A DNA stretch of 64,000 nt from Telopea speciosissima (lineage: Eukaryota > Streptophyta > Magnoliopsida > Proteales > Proteaceae). The notes under the pieces were generated by a model. It was not told the origin of the DNA. It worked only from the letters and a program-made list of their open reading frames with translations, and searched no databases. Location: contig NC_057916.1 in the NCBI RefSeq assembly GCF_018873765.1, positions 31,347,501-31,411,500 of the forward strand, written 5' to 3'. This document shows, one piece after another, positions 11,463 to 22,736 of the stretch. Position 1 is the stretch's first letter, and each line of letters begins with the position of its first letter. The position numbers and the translations under genes are program-made.

Positions 11463-12596
11463 CTACTGTGGAGGAGGAGGAAAGAAATGCAGATTGAGAC
11501 GCTGCAAGATCACTTGGTTCACCTTTTGGATGCGAAGAATCTCTTCTTGATCTTTGTGGAGAGAGGTGAAGTGATCATCAAAGCCCTTCAGGCGGGTGTC
11601 AAGTTGTTGGTGAAAACTTGAAAATTCTCCTCTGGTGACATAGTCTCCTGAGGGTTCACCAACATAGTCTTCATCCTCACTGTCGTCCTCCTCTTGTGAC
11701 TCGGCTTCTTCACCTGTGACATGTTGGGTAGCTCGCTTCCTTCGGGCTTGGTGTGAAGGAGGAGCCGCAATAAAACCCAGCTTCATCTTCTTGATGGTGG
11801 ATGAGTCAATGTCAAGCATCTTGGGGTCAATGAATTCCCCAGAGAGATCCACCTCATGGAACTTAAGGATGGTAGTTATGAGTCTGCCATATGAAAGGTT
11901 TCTCTTGTAATGAGGTACTGCACAGTATTCTATGGTCTTCATAATCAAGTATGGAAGATTGATAGGATTGGCAGTGATAAGACACCAAGTAATGTAGGCT
12001 TGAAAGGGATTGACTTGGTCTCTATGGCCTCCTTTGGGCAAGATGTTGTAGCTTACAATGAAACTGATCATCCTAGGTAGTTCATGAAGTTGGATAGCTT
12101 TAACAGTTGATTTAAACCCAACATAATCTTTCATGATGGCACTATAAATTTCATCTACATTCATAAAGGTCTTGGCATCCCCTTTGGGAGGAAGATATCT
12201 CATATCTCCTAAGGTGGGAATTCCCATTATCTCTCCTAGATCTTCATAAGTGAACATGATGGGAACACCCTTTACTAGGGATGTGATGGCAAGCCTATCA
12301 TTCACTATTTGGGTTCTAAGATTATAGTAAAAGTGTCTGGCAAGGTCAGGATAGCAGGGATCAACATAAACTAAGGTATTTTTCCAACCCAAATATTTAA
12401 AATATTCTTCAATGTCATAGTCAAGGAATTGAGAAACTCTTACAATTCTTTCCTTGTCAACCTTTCTTTTCTCAAATCTTCCCCAGAGAATGGAGGCTTC
12501 TTCTGAGATGAAGAGAGACTTGTCATATGCTGCAAAGCTCTCTCCAACTTTGGCTTTCTCCTTTGGTTGCTTGCCCTTGCTTTGCTTTGCAGCCAT
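11463..12596 (-). CDS. Extra ORF of the Sirevirus-like element (377 aa, plant transposon-protein-like domain)
   Basis: This is the only long undisturbed frame of the element and lies downstream of RNase H, where Sireviruses may carry an env-like ORF. The start at 12596 (MAAKQSKGKQPK) begins a basic leader. Residues about 60-220 include LARHFYYNLRTQIV, VPIMFTYEDLGEIMGIP and YNILPKGGHRDQ, a pattern I associate with the 'putative plant transposon protein' domain. Around residue 305 there is an acidic run (SQEEDDSEDEDY), then a probable coiled coil (about 325-365) and a short proline end. No signal peptide or membrane segment is visible, so it is not a convincing envelope protein. Its function is unknown. 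Confidence 0.7.
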   Translation of the reverse strand: MAAKQSKGKQPKEKAKVGESFAAYDKSLFISEEASILWGRFEKRKVDKERIVRVSQFLDYDIEEYFKYLGWKNTLVYVDPCYPDLARHFYYNLRTQIVNDRLAITSLVKGVPIMFTYEDLGEIMGIPTLGDMRYLPPKGDAKTFMNVDEIYSAIMKDYVGFKSTVKAIQLHELPRMISFIVSYNILPKGGHRDQVNPFQAYITWCLITANPINLPYLIMKTIEYCAVPHYKRNLSYGRLITTILKFHEVDLSGEFIDPKMLDIDSSTIKKMKLGFIAAPPSHQARRKRATQHVTGEEAESQEEDDSEDEDYVGEPSGDYVTRGEFSSFHQQLDTRLKGFDDHFTSLHKDQEEILRIQKVNQVILQRLNLHFFPPPPQ

Positions 12597-12948
12597 TTGA
12601 AACCTAGGGCTTTAGAGATTTGAGAGAAATAGAGATTTTTGGGTTGAAAGTGGGTAAATTGTGTAGGAAGAGTGATTTGGGGCTTGGATTTGGTGAAATC
12701 TTAAGGAATTTTTCAGGGTTTTGCCTTGGAGTTCAGAGAAAAAGGGTTTTGGAGAGGAGAGGTCTCGAACGAAAGAAGAGGGAAATGAAAAGAACCCTCT
12801 CGATTCTTGTTTAAAAACGAATTTTTCCCGTGTGGGTCGACCTACACGAGTTTGTCGGTCGACCGACAGGTCAAAAACAGGGATTTTATGGGATTTTAGC
12901 CTAGAATTCTCTAGCAGCCTAATTTTTGGGCTTTTTGAGGATTTCACT

Positions 12949-15900
12949 TTACTCAAAAGGGTTGCAGATCCCGAGTTCTCTCCTCAAATAGCAGAATCTC
13001 TCTTCACTTAATGGCTTGGTGAGGATGTCTGCAAGTTGTTTTTCAGTTTCAATGTATTTTAGAACAATTTTCCCTTTTTGAACTGTGTCTCTAAGAAAGT
13101 GATGCCTAATATCAATATGTTTGGTTTTTGAATGGAGAATGAGATTTTTGCTTAAATTGATTGCACTTGTATTGTCGTAATTAATTGGAGATGAATCAAA
13201 ATGTATCCCATAGTCCATGAGAGTTTGCCTCATCCAAAGGACTTGGGCACAACACCTACCGACCGCAATGTACTCGGCTTCAGTAGTGGAAAGAGCAACA
13301 GAGTTTTGTTTCTTGCTAAACCATGAAACTAAGCAAGATCCTAAGAAGTGACATGTGCCGCTTGTACTCTTGCGATCTAGATGGCACCCTGCAAAATCGG
13401 CATCCGAAAAGCTTATTAAATCAAAATTTTGGTTCATTGGGTACCATAATCATATATTTATAGTACCTTTAAGATATTTAAAGATCCTTTTAATGGCACT
13501 AAAGTGGGATTGCATTGGGTTGGCTTGGAATCTAGCACAAGCACACACGCTAAACATGATGTCTGGCCTACTAGCGGTGAGATATAGAAGGCTGCCAATC
13601 ATGCCTCTATAGCGTGTAGGGTCTATGGGAGTGCCTTCCTCATCTTTAGATAGGTTTAGAGAGGTACTCATGGGGGTGCTAGATGACTTTTGTCCATCAA
13701 ATCAAATTTCTTGAGAAGTTCTTTAGTGTATTTAGTTTGACATATAAAGATTCTATTTTTGGTTTGCTTAATTTGAAGTCCTAAGAAAAAATTTAGTTCA
13801 CCCATCAAACTCATTTAAATTCATCACTCATGCATTTGCTAAATTCAACACAAAGATTTTCATTCGTAGATCCAAATATAATATCATCAACATATATTTG
13901 CACAATAATAGAGTCTTTTTCTTTATGTTTCACAAACAAAGTTGTATCAACCTTACCCATTTGAAATCCACTTTGGATTAGGAATTCACTCAATCTCTCA
14001 TACCAAGCTCTAGGAGCTTGTTTGAGTCCATAGAGAGCTTTGTTAAGTTTGAAGACATGATCCAGATATTTTGTATCCTCAAATCCGGAAGGTTGTGCAA
14101 CATATACTTCCTCCATGATAAAGTCATTTAAAAAAGCACTTTTGACATCCATTTGGTACAGCTTAAAATTTTTATGATATGCAAAAGCAAGTAGTATTCT
14201 AATAGATTCCAGTCTTGCTACCAGTGCATAGGTTTCATCAAAATCTATCCCTTCTTGTTGATTATATCCTTTGGTAACTAATCTAGCTTTGTTTCTAATG
14301 ATTGATCCATTTTCATCAAGTTTGTTTCTAAAAACCCATTTGGCTCCTATAATAGAATGATTTTTGGGTTTTGGGACAAGCTCCCAAACATTGTTTCTTT
14401 CAAATTGATGGAGCTCTTCTTGCATAGCTACTATCCAATCACTATCTTCCAATGCTTCTTTTATGTTTTTAGGTTCAATTTTGGATATGAAGGCAACATT
14501 GTTGCAAATGTCTTGAGTTTTAGATCTAGTTTGGATTCCTTTGTCTAAGTCTCCAATGACATGATCCAAGGGATGGTCTTTCCAAGGTCTAACCTCTTTG
14601 GGTAGATCCTTTGGTTGGTCTTCGGGTTCTCTTAGAGAGAAATTTTCTATGCTCTCCCTAATCTCAACAAATGTATCATCATCATCAACTAATGGCTTGT
14701 GTCTATCTTTAGGAAGAGATTCATCAAATTTTATATTCATTGATTTTTCAATAATCAAGCTTTTCTTATTGAAGACTCTATAGGCTCGACTATTTGAAGA
14801 GTATCCAAGGAAAATGCCATCATCGACTTTAGCATCAAATTTTCCTAAGTTATCCTTAGTATTCAATATATAGCATATACACCCAAACACTTTAAAGTAA
14901 TCAACTTTAGGTAGTTTATTATGATAGAGTTCATAGGGTGTTTTGAGTAATATAGGTCTAATTAACACACGATTTAACACATAGCAAGCCGTATTGACCG
15001 CTTCGGCCCAAAAATATTTTAGAAGAGAGTATTTATTTATCATTGTTCTAGCGGTCTCTTGGAGTGATCTATTCTTTCTTTCAACCACCCCATTGGATTG
15101 AGGTGTTCTAGGAGCGGAGAAGTTATGGGTTATGCCTTGTTCATTATAATAACTCCCAAATTTGTTGAGATTGTCAAATTCTCCTCCATGATCACTTCTA
15201 ATGGTTGTTATGAGATATTCCTTTTGGTTTTGTATTCTCTTACATAGAGATGCAAATTCATCAAAGGCTTCATCTTTATATTTTAAAAATAGAGTCCATG
15301 TGAAGCGAGAGAAATCATCAACTATTACAAAAGTGTATCTTGAACCGCCTAGGCTAGGTGTAGTAATAGGTCCAAACAAGTCCAAGTGTAGTAGTTCTAA
15401 GAATCTAGTGGTAGACACTTCATTTTTAGATTTATGAGATACCTTGGTTTGTTTTCCTCTTTGACAAGCATCACATACATGGTCTTTTTCAAATTTGAGT
15501 TTTGGTAAGTTTCTAACTAAATTCTTAGATGCAATGGTCTTAATCATTTTTACATTAACATGTCCTAATTTTTTATGCCATAGGTAGGGATCAACATCAT
15601 TTGACATAAGACATGTATTATTAGAATTAGCTTCATCCATTAAGCAGATATAAATATTATTTTTCCTAATTCCTTTCAAGATAGTCTTATCATTTAAATT
15701 TTTCACCAAGCAATGAGAGGTTTGGAAAATGACACTATATCCTATATTACATAGTTGACTCACACTAAATAAATTATACTTTAAATTGTCAACTAGGCAT
15801 ACATTGGATATGATTGTACCTCCAATGGTGATTTCACCGATGCCAATGATTTTTCCTTTGCTATTGTTCCCAAATGTCACCATTCCTCCATTGTACTTGT

Positions 15901-15988
15901 TTAGCTTGGTGATTAGATTGGGGTTAGCCGTCATATGCTTGGAGCATCCACTATCAATATACCATTTAATTGCTTTCTTGCTCTTCAA
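12949..15988 (-). pseudogene. Sirevirus pol: protease, integrase, reverse transcriptase, RNase H
   Basis: The long frame 15988-13811 (725 codons) starts near the protease ([12 protein letters not shown]). The pre-integrase zinc region (H and C residues with VCDACQRGK) follows, then integrase with [17 protein letters not shown] and [10 protein letters not shown], and reverse transcriptase with [20 protein letters not shown] and YVDDIIFG. A frameshift near 13810 and others near 13672 and 13440 break the C-terminal third. RNase H follows, with SDADFAGC, STTEAEYIA and KQLADILTKPL. Pol is read toward lower coordinates between gag and the extra ORF. Confidence 0.92.
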
Positions 15989-16165
15989 GCATACCTACAA
16001 AAGCAATCAATTATATGTTGGTCCCCATAATCTCATGGGTCCATTGAGGTTAGGATCGATCATACTCTTAGGTGTCCAAGTTCTTCTAGAATTTTGATTT
16101 TGTGTTGTAGGTGTGAGAGATGTAGGTTTTTGCTGTCCATATGATCTTTGGGTTCTTCTTGGCCC

Positions 16166-18031
16166 TTAAAATTCATAGTGTCTATATGGAACATAGTAAT
16201 TTTGTGATGTGTAAGACTTATTGTTGATATAGGCCCTTTGGTGATCATGGGGCCTAGTGTATGTGTTTGGTCTATAGTGATTTTGAGGTCTTTGGGATGC
16301 ATATGGCATATATGAAGCATTTTGCCTATATGGTTGAAATGGCTTAGGCTTGGGATATTGCCTTTGTGGCCTTTGGGGCACAAATTCTCTTTGAGGTTTA
16401 TTGGTCCTCTTTTGAGAAGTATAGTAGAATGCATGATGCTTCTTTTTTGTATTCGATTCTTTATATATCACCTTACCATCAATATAGGCACCGATGCAAG
16501 TTTCATGCCCGGGTAAATGACATTTTTCACATACAGTGGGATGGGAGGTTTGGCCTTGGTTTGATGTTCTCCATTTTGGAGTTCTCATCTTTTTCTTTCT
16601 TTTGGCTTGATGTGGTCTTTTACCATCATAGCCTAGACCTTCTTTATTTTGAGGTCCCTTTCGTGGGGTTCCTAATAATATATCTAAGGTCTTTTGACCC
16701 TTAGTAAAGGTGTGCAATGTGGATGTTAGATTCTTATTTTCTTCTTCTAAGTTGTGTGCATGTGAAGTCAACTCATCAATTTTGTGTAGAAGATTGGCTA
16801 CTTCTTTTTCTAAGGCTTTTTTAGAAGCTTCCTCTTGGAGACTTATATTATAAAGTTCTTCAAAGGCCTCTTGAAGTTCTTCATATTCTAAATCATCATT
16901 GCAAACCGACGAGGAGCTATGATAGGGAGAGTTTACCTCGTCATCATCATTGTTGTGAGCCATTAGTGCCAAGTTGTCGGTCTCTTCATCGGATTCGTTA
17001 ATTTTTTCTTCACTATCACTTGAATCCCATGATATCTTGGCGGTGCAAGCCTTTTTCTTTCTACTTTCCTTTCCTTTTAGCTTAGGGCACTCGATTTTGA
17101 AGTGTCCGGGCTTTCTACATTCATAACACACAATGTCCTTGTTAGTATTGAAAGGTTTTTCCTTTGAGTATGTTTTACCTTTATTTTCTTTTGATGGTTG
17201 TCCTTTGTAGAATCTTCCTCCTCTCTTTCTTAGGAATTTTTGGAACTTCCTTGTGATTAGAGAGATTTCTTTCTCTAAATCCTCTTCATCGCTTTCTTCT
17301 TCTTCGAATTCACAAGAGGTTTTGAGTGCGATGGACTTTCTCCTTGGTTCTTTTACTTCTATGACTTTATCATCTTCAAGGAGTTCAACGTCATGGGTTT
17401 GTAGAGTACCCATCAATTCATCCATGTGTAGGACCTCTAAATCTTTTGTTTGTTTGATGGCGGTCACCATTGGTCTCCACTTGGAGGGTAGTGATCTCAA
17501 GATCTTTCTTACATTCTTCGCTTTGGTGTATTCCTTTCCTAAGCTTTTCAACTTATTAACAATGTTAGTAAACCTAGTAAACATATTAGAAACACTTTCA
17601 TCATCAAGCATTTTAAACAATTCATATTCATGAATAAGCTTGCCAATTTTGAGTTGTTTAACTTGTGATGTTCCTTCATAGGTAACCACAAGAGTATCAA
17701 ACATCTCCTTGGCCGTGTTACACATACTAGTTCTATTGAATTCATTTTCACTAAGAACACATTGTAGGAATGCAATAGCTTTGTAGTTTTATTGTATGTG
17801 TGTTTTATCCGATGGTGTCCATTCGGATTTCTCCTTAGGTACAATTTTTCCTCCAACTTCTTTTGTGATTTAGAAGGGACCTTCTTCAATCACAGTCCAT
17901 ACATCAATATCATGAGCACACACATAATTTTTGAACCTACACTTCCAGTAGGCAAATTCTTCACCATCAAAGTATGGTGGCCTAGAAGTGTTGAGCCCCT
18001 CAATTTGGTGTGTAAATGATGATGATGCCAT
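16166..18031 (-). pseudogene. Sirevirus gag with zinc knuckle
   Basis: The frame begins at an ATG at 18031 (MASSSFTHQIEG) and contains PPYFDGEEFAYWKCRF, the usual opening of Copia gag. Two in-frame stops (about 17875 and 17785) interrupt it before the open stretch 17725-16166. A CCHC knuckle (CYECRKPGHFKIEC) follows a lysine-rich region. A second Cys/His cluster (CEKCHLPGHETC) lies downstream, and a coiled coil near EEASKKALEKEVANLL is likely. The C-terminal part is rich in Gln, Tyr and Pro. The length, about 620 codons, is larger than in most Copia lineages and fits Sireviruses. Confidence 0.87.
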
Positions 18032-18084
18032 GTATCATTTTTAGCACAATATAAAGATAAATATGGTCTTAGTTTTGAGCTTCC

Positions 18085-18096
18085 ACTCTGATACCA
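18085..18096 (-). other. Primer-binding site (initiator tRNA-Met type)
   Basis: The minus strand reads TGGTATCAGAGT two bases inside the 5' LTR. This is the common plant retrotransposon site complementary to the 3' end of initiator tRNA-Met, with the last base varied. Confidence 0.85.
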
Positions 18097-18098
18097 AT

Positions 18099-19441
18099 TG
18101 TTGGGTAACCTAGAGGGGGGTGAATAGGTTATCACTAGTGGATTTTACCTCTTTTTCGATTGGTTGTACATTTATATTAAATATAAAAAACAAAAGTAAA
18201 TGAGGCACAAGATTTATAGTGGTTCGGCTAACTTAGCCTACATCTATTCCTCTCAACCTTGAGAGAATTCCACTAGTATTTTTCTTTCAATACAATAGGT
18301 GGGGAAATGACATTTTTACAACTCTTTTTAATAGGATAAGAGGATTCTTACAATCTTAGTTCCAGGGCAAGAGTATCATTTCAATCTCTTAAGGATGAGA
18401 GGGTCCTTATACTAATCTAAGTACGGTCTAGATTAATACAACAATGCTTTATCAAATCAAAAGCATAAATAAGAAAATACAATAGAAGTTTGGTATAAAT
18501 ACCTATCAAAGAGTAGTGACATTTTTACCCTTTGAGTGATGGTGCTCAATGATATAAATGAGAGTGATGCACCTTGAGTCTCCTAGATGATTCTCTTTGA
18601 TGGCATGAGTTGGAGAGAGTGGAGAGTTAAGAGCTTGGTAAGATCTCTTTGAAGAGCTTGAATTGAATAATTTAGCTCAATGACAAATTTTCACTTTTGT
18701 AATTTCACAAATGTACTATGCACTTTTTAAAAGATGTGTTTTGTTTCTTGTTTGGATGTGTTTTATAAAGCCAAAAGTTGGAGTTTGTTTGTTCTCCAAC
18801 GGATATTAAATAGTCATATTTTTAAACTGTCGGTCGACCTATAAAGGTTGTCGATCGACCATTAAAAACTAGCCGTTAAGGTCAAGTTTGGGGCTGTCGG
18901 TCGATTGTCGGTCGACCTATAATTCTGTCAGTTGCAACCGACAGGCTACTGAAAATAGGTGTGTATTTTTTATGTTGTGTAGGTCGACCGATAGACAGTT
19001 GTCTTGTTTTTGACTGTCTGTCAAGGGGATTTTTGGTCCAGCTTCCTTGGGATTTCATAGGTTTTTGTTCAACACTTTAATGGCCATGTTTCTTGAGTCT
19101 AGGGTATGGGAATGAGTTCCTCCTAGGGTCTCTTACATGTGAGTGCAATGTGTGTGCAATGTGATATGCACATGTAAAGAAATGTGTTTTAATGCACTTG
19201 AATCTTCTTGGAGAGTCTTTGTCTTGTTAATTCTTGGCTTCCTTTAAAAGATGTTCTTCAATCTTCAAATTTCTTCTTTTTCTTAAGTCTTCTGTTGTGA
19301 GCTCCGTTGATCAAGTCTTTCCTGGATGCTTGATGCTTCCAACGTCTTACTATGAAGCTTGCTTAAAGATTGGAAAATTAGTATTAATCTTAATGTTTGT
19401 TATCATCAAAATCAGTTTATGGAGGATTGTGTTTTCCAACA
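18099..19441 (-). repeat. 5' LTR of the Sirevirus-like element
   Basis: 1343 bp; the plus strand starts TGTTGGGTAACC and ends TTTTCCAACA. Compared with the other LTR it lacks about 30 and 22 bases inside the palindrome array, as expected from slippage between copies of the palindrome. LINE-A resumes at 19442. Confidence 0.93.
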
Positions 19442-21325
19442 TCGCTTTGGATAGTTAAGGTGCTACGCAATTGCTCTTGGGTCTGGAGGAAAGTTCTAAA
19501 GTATAGAGATAAGGCATTACCTTTGATCAATACCTTTATTGGAGATGGCAGATCTACCAAACTTTGGCTTGACAAGTGGTACCCGGAGGGAGTTCTTCTA
19601 AATAGGTGTGGTAGTAGGATCTGCTATGATGCGGGGTCTTATGCTCTTGTAGCCCACCATGCGTATGTTAAGGAAATTGTTCGTGATGGAGACTGGATGC
19701 CTGGCCCTTCGACTTCCTTTGATCTCATTGATGTTTGGAGAGCCCTTCCTTCTATTGATAAGTTGCATGGTGACAGCCCAGATTTGATAGTTTGGACTAG
19801 CAACCCATCAGGTATCTTCTCCACTAAATTGTAGAACCAAGCGCTTGCCAATCCCCCAAAAGATGCCTTGTGAGGGAATGTGCAATTTTAATTCCTTATT
19901 GCACACCAGCCAGCGCGCATCGCTCCCTCGCCTGAGCCGGGATCTGGGCAGGGCATTTTGGGTCACTCCCAACAATCCTCCCCCCAAATGCATGCCCATT
20001 AACAGAGCACCCATGACATTAATGCACGCCCAATAACAGAGCACCATGGCACCGGGGAGACTCGAACTCGCGACCACCTGCTCTGATACTAATTGGAAAA
20101 CCAAGCGATTGCCAATCCCCCAAAAGACGCCTTGTGAGGGAAGGTGCAACTTTAATTTCTTATTGCACACCAGCCAGCGCGCATCGCTCCCTCGCCTGAG
20201 TCGGGATCTGGGCAGGGCATTTTGGGTCACTCCCAACATAAATCTGCTTGGAATGCCACCCGGGTTCAAGCCAACCCTGTGGATTGGAGTGAGGCAGCTT
20301 GGTTTGAAGGCAGCATTAAGTCCCACTCTTTTGTCTCTTAGAGGTGTTTGGTCGATGCCCTACCCACTAGAGATAATCTTATTCACAGGGGGATCATGGT
20401 ACAGCATAGTTGTGAGTTTTGTTAGGCTAGAATTGAGAGCGGAAATCACATCTTCTTCACTTGCCCCTTTTCCTTTGATATTTGGAGAAGGGTGTTTGGG
20501 CTTTGTTCTCTTCATGGTCAGGCTTCGATGAACATAATTGATGCTGCAGTTTGGGTCCGGTATGCGGCAGGGAGAGCTGGAGGCTTAGGTATGGTTTTAA
20601 AGCTCGCTTTTTGTGCCACTATCAAGCATATCTGGTTTGAAAGAAATTACAAAATTTTTTGCCAAAAGGCTAGGTCTAAGAATCAGATTTTTGATGCTAT
20701 CAAAGGGGATGTTAGGGCTGTAGTTAATTCTGGTTCTTTAAGTGGGGACCCTAGCCCTACCAATGCCCACATTGCTTCGGCCTGGAACTTGCAAGTGCAT
20801 TGGAGTGTTAGGACCCCGAGATCCTATTCTTGGTTCCTCCCTCCTAATAACATGTGGTCCCTTCACTCCGATGGTTCGCTGTCCGATGGTAGAGCTGCCT
20901 TTGGAGGGGTGATCCGTAATGCGATTGGACAACCTGTAGCAGCATTTGCTAACCAGGGGTTGGAACTTTGCATTCTCTCCATGGAGCAAGCTGCTATCCT
21001 TAGAGGTATCTCCCTTTGCATAGAAAGAGGGATCCTTGATGTATCCATCAGATCCGACTCAAAGTTGGCGATTGACACCATTTCTGGTAGGATAGTGGGA
21101 CCTTGGAAAGTTCAACCTATAAAGAGCAGAATTCTTGCTTTGGCTAATGATCTGAGATCGAAGGAATTCACCCATGTTTGGAGAGAACAAAATCAACCTA
21201 CAGATTTCATGGCTGCGGTCCCTTGTGATTCCCATGGGGTAATTTGGGAACCAGGAGATTTCCCCCCTGCTTTTATTGATTGCCTAAAGCAGGACTCGGA
21301 TTTTGTCATTTTTTATAGATTGTAA
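19442..21325 (+). pseudogene. LINE-A ORF2, second part: zf-RVT and RNase H
   Basis: The frame continues from 9554 with LWIVKVLRNCSWVWRK and GDGRSTKLWLDKW. It is interrupted at 19830-20238 by a TRIM and resumes with SAWNATRVQANPVDW. A zinc-binding reverse-transcriptase module follows, with CEFC and HIFFTCPFSFDIW. The last open stretch, 20492-21325, holds a plant-LINE RNase H with LHSDGSLSDGRAAFGG, MEQAAILRGI and IRSDSKLAID, so the acidic residues of the active site are present. TAG codons interrupt the zf-RVT part at two places where other residues are expected. Confidence 0.87.
19830..20238 (-). mobile_element. TRIM (terminal-repeat retrotransposon in miniature)
   Basis: Two 145-base direct repeats (19830-19974 and 20094-20238) with TG..CA ends flank a 119-base interior. 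I count about eight differences between them. A perfect 5-base target duplication, taaat, lies at 19825-19829 and 20239-20243. The interior carries a primer-binding-site-like TAGTATCAGAGC on the minus strand beside the right repeat and a purine tract (plus-strand cctcccccc) beside the left repeat, so the element is on the minus strand. It has no coding capacity. Confidence 0.92.
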
Positions 21326-21466
21326 TTTTAGTGGCTTGGTTTTTGTTTGATGGGGGCTGTCCGATCGTGCCTTGGGTTCTCCTCCCCTCTTTGGGTTCTT
21401 GGAATGCCTTCTTTTGTATTTTTTCCTCTTTTTCTAATATAATCATCTTACTTATTGAAAAAAAAA
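21326..21466 (+). other. LINE-A 3' UTR and poly(A) tail
   Basis: After the RNase H stop comes a 130-base non-coding tail ending in a run of A at 21458-21466. No clear target duplication could be paired with the lost 5' end. Confidence 0.75.
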
Positions 21467-21583
21467 GATCGATATTTCGATTTTTGCTTTGAGTTTAGCG
21501 GCTGCGACACCTACTTTGGCGGAGGTGCAGAGGGAGGTTGAGTTCGAGAGGGACGACAGTGCTAATTGGGTTTCTCAGATCAG
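21467..21583 (+). other. Exon-like relic next to the LINE-A tail
   Basis: An open frame directly after the poly(A) reads AAATPTLAEVQREVEFE and DDSANWVSQI, and ends at a strong donor, CAG|GTAAGTA (21583/21584). I do not recognise the protein. It could be the remains of the gene into which LINE-A inserted. Confidence 0.3.
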
Positions 21584-22736
21584 GTAAGTAAAACAGGTTG
21601 ATAGAGCATAAAATGGTGCAATCATTTTTGGCCATTAGATCTGTTTGTGCCACATGTCGCGCAGTGAAGGTGGCATTGCCGGGAATTGCCAGATTAAAGA
21701 ATTGGAGAGGATCTTTGTCCTCGCATATCACGGTTCTACGAGACACTTGCTTATACCCCTCCTTCTTCCTGCCACTCCAGTTGCCATTCCCCTATAATTT
21801 TCCCTAACTTTTTTTCTTAGCCCTCATTTGTTTGGCGTGGAGGATGGGGCGGAAATGTTTTGGGATTGGGTCCCACTATGTGTCCAATGGTGTAGTGTCT
21901 GGAGAATAGGGGTGGGAATTTTTACTTTTTCCCATGAACAACAATTTACCAAAGTCCAACTAATTTGATGGGACTTTGAATAGGATAGAGGTAGGATTTT
22001 CAAGTGCCACATCAGTGCACAAATCATTAATGTTAATCCCGAGCTTTCCTATTACCACCCTAAATTAACCAAACAAGGTTGAGATGGGATTTAGAAGTGC
22101 AACATTAGTACTTTCCCATCCCAATTGTCCCATCCCACGTAAATCCTCGTCAAACAAACAACCCCTTATTAAATTTAAGATGAGAATATACTTGACTTGA
22201 CCAGGCTAGGCTGCCTTCGATTCGGTAATACACCCTCAATAATAGCAACACCTTAATGGCTAGGTTGCCTTTTTTTTTTAGTGTAAAAAAAAACCTACAT
22301 ATAACTCAAAGAGAGCAGAAAATCTATACATCATATAAAAGAGGGGGCATAGAGGTTCTATTAGTGATAGAAAAGAGGCTTAAAGAGCGTAGAGTTCGAG
22401 ACCAGATATTATTTTTGTGCCTGATATTTACACTTGAGAAATTGGAGGTTAATTCAGCTTGTTCAAGACACGAGGGGAGAAGATTCCAAGAAATACACAT
22501 GTCTTGTTGGGAATTCAAAAGGCCATGTAGATCACGATTATTATGGAATTGCTTCAGTAGTCAAAGTCAATTTAGACAGTCCCTTTTATTTTTCGGCTGT
22601 GACCCCATGATTGTAGAAACCTCACCTCCTGGCTTACTTTGTCAAAGATTTCTTGCCTATAAATTCACTACTACAATGCAGAGAAGTGGAGAAACCAGAC
22701 AAGACAATCAATCTTCTTCTTAACAAGCCCATCATC
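21584..22736 (+). other. Duplicated upstream region of CYP94 pseudogene A
   Basis: From about 21757 this matches 35080-35830 upstream of the intact gene at 35833, including the block around aggttgcctttgattcgg, a TATA-like ctataaa at 22657-22663 and the leader. About 265 bases (22272-22537) are extra here and have no recognisable origin. No separate gene is supported. Confidence 0.75.

Larger units (their letters stand above)
9555..19441 (-). mobile_element. Sirevirus-like Ty1/Copia retrotransposon with an additional 3' ORF
   Basis: Long terminal repeats at 9555-10952 and 18099-19441 flank minus-strand gag, pol and one further ORF. The target duplication is ttgct (9550-9554) and tcgct (19442-19446), differing by one base, inside LINE-A ORF2. 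The primer-binding site matches initiator tRNA-Met. The long gag, multiple polypurine tracts before the 3' LTR, arrays of a palindrome in the LTRs and an extra ORF downstream of RNase H are features described for Sireviruses. Pol has frameshifts and gag has stops, so the copy is inactive. Full length is 9887 bp. Confidence 0.85.
4840..21466 (+). mobile_element. LINE-A, an L1-type non-LTR retrotransposon, split by later insertions
   Basis: The element comprises ORF1 (4840-6829), ORF2 part 1 (6839-9554), ORF2 part 2 (19442-21325 around a TRIM), a short 3' UTR and poly(A) at 21458-21466. Removing the Sirevirus-like element and one copy of its 5-base duplication restores one continuous frame across the junction. 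ORF2 carries endonuclease, reverse transcriptase (FADD), zf-RVT and RNase H regions in the order usual for plant L1 LINEs. Many in-frame stops and frameshifts show it is dead. Its 5' end is not seen and was probably separated by the Copia/CACTA insertions. Confidence 0.88.

Noticed and set aside
11463..12596. Retroviral-type envelope gene
   Set aside because: Position fits, but no signal peptide, membrane segment or surface-protein features can be seen.
19887..20330. 172-codon minus-strand frame containing an internal repeat
   Set aside because: It is read through the two LTRs of the TRIM; the repeat in the protein is the LTR repeat.
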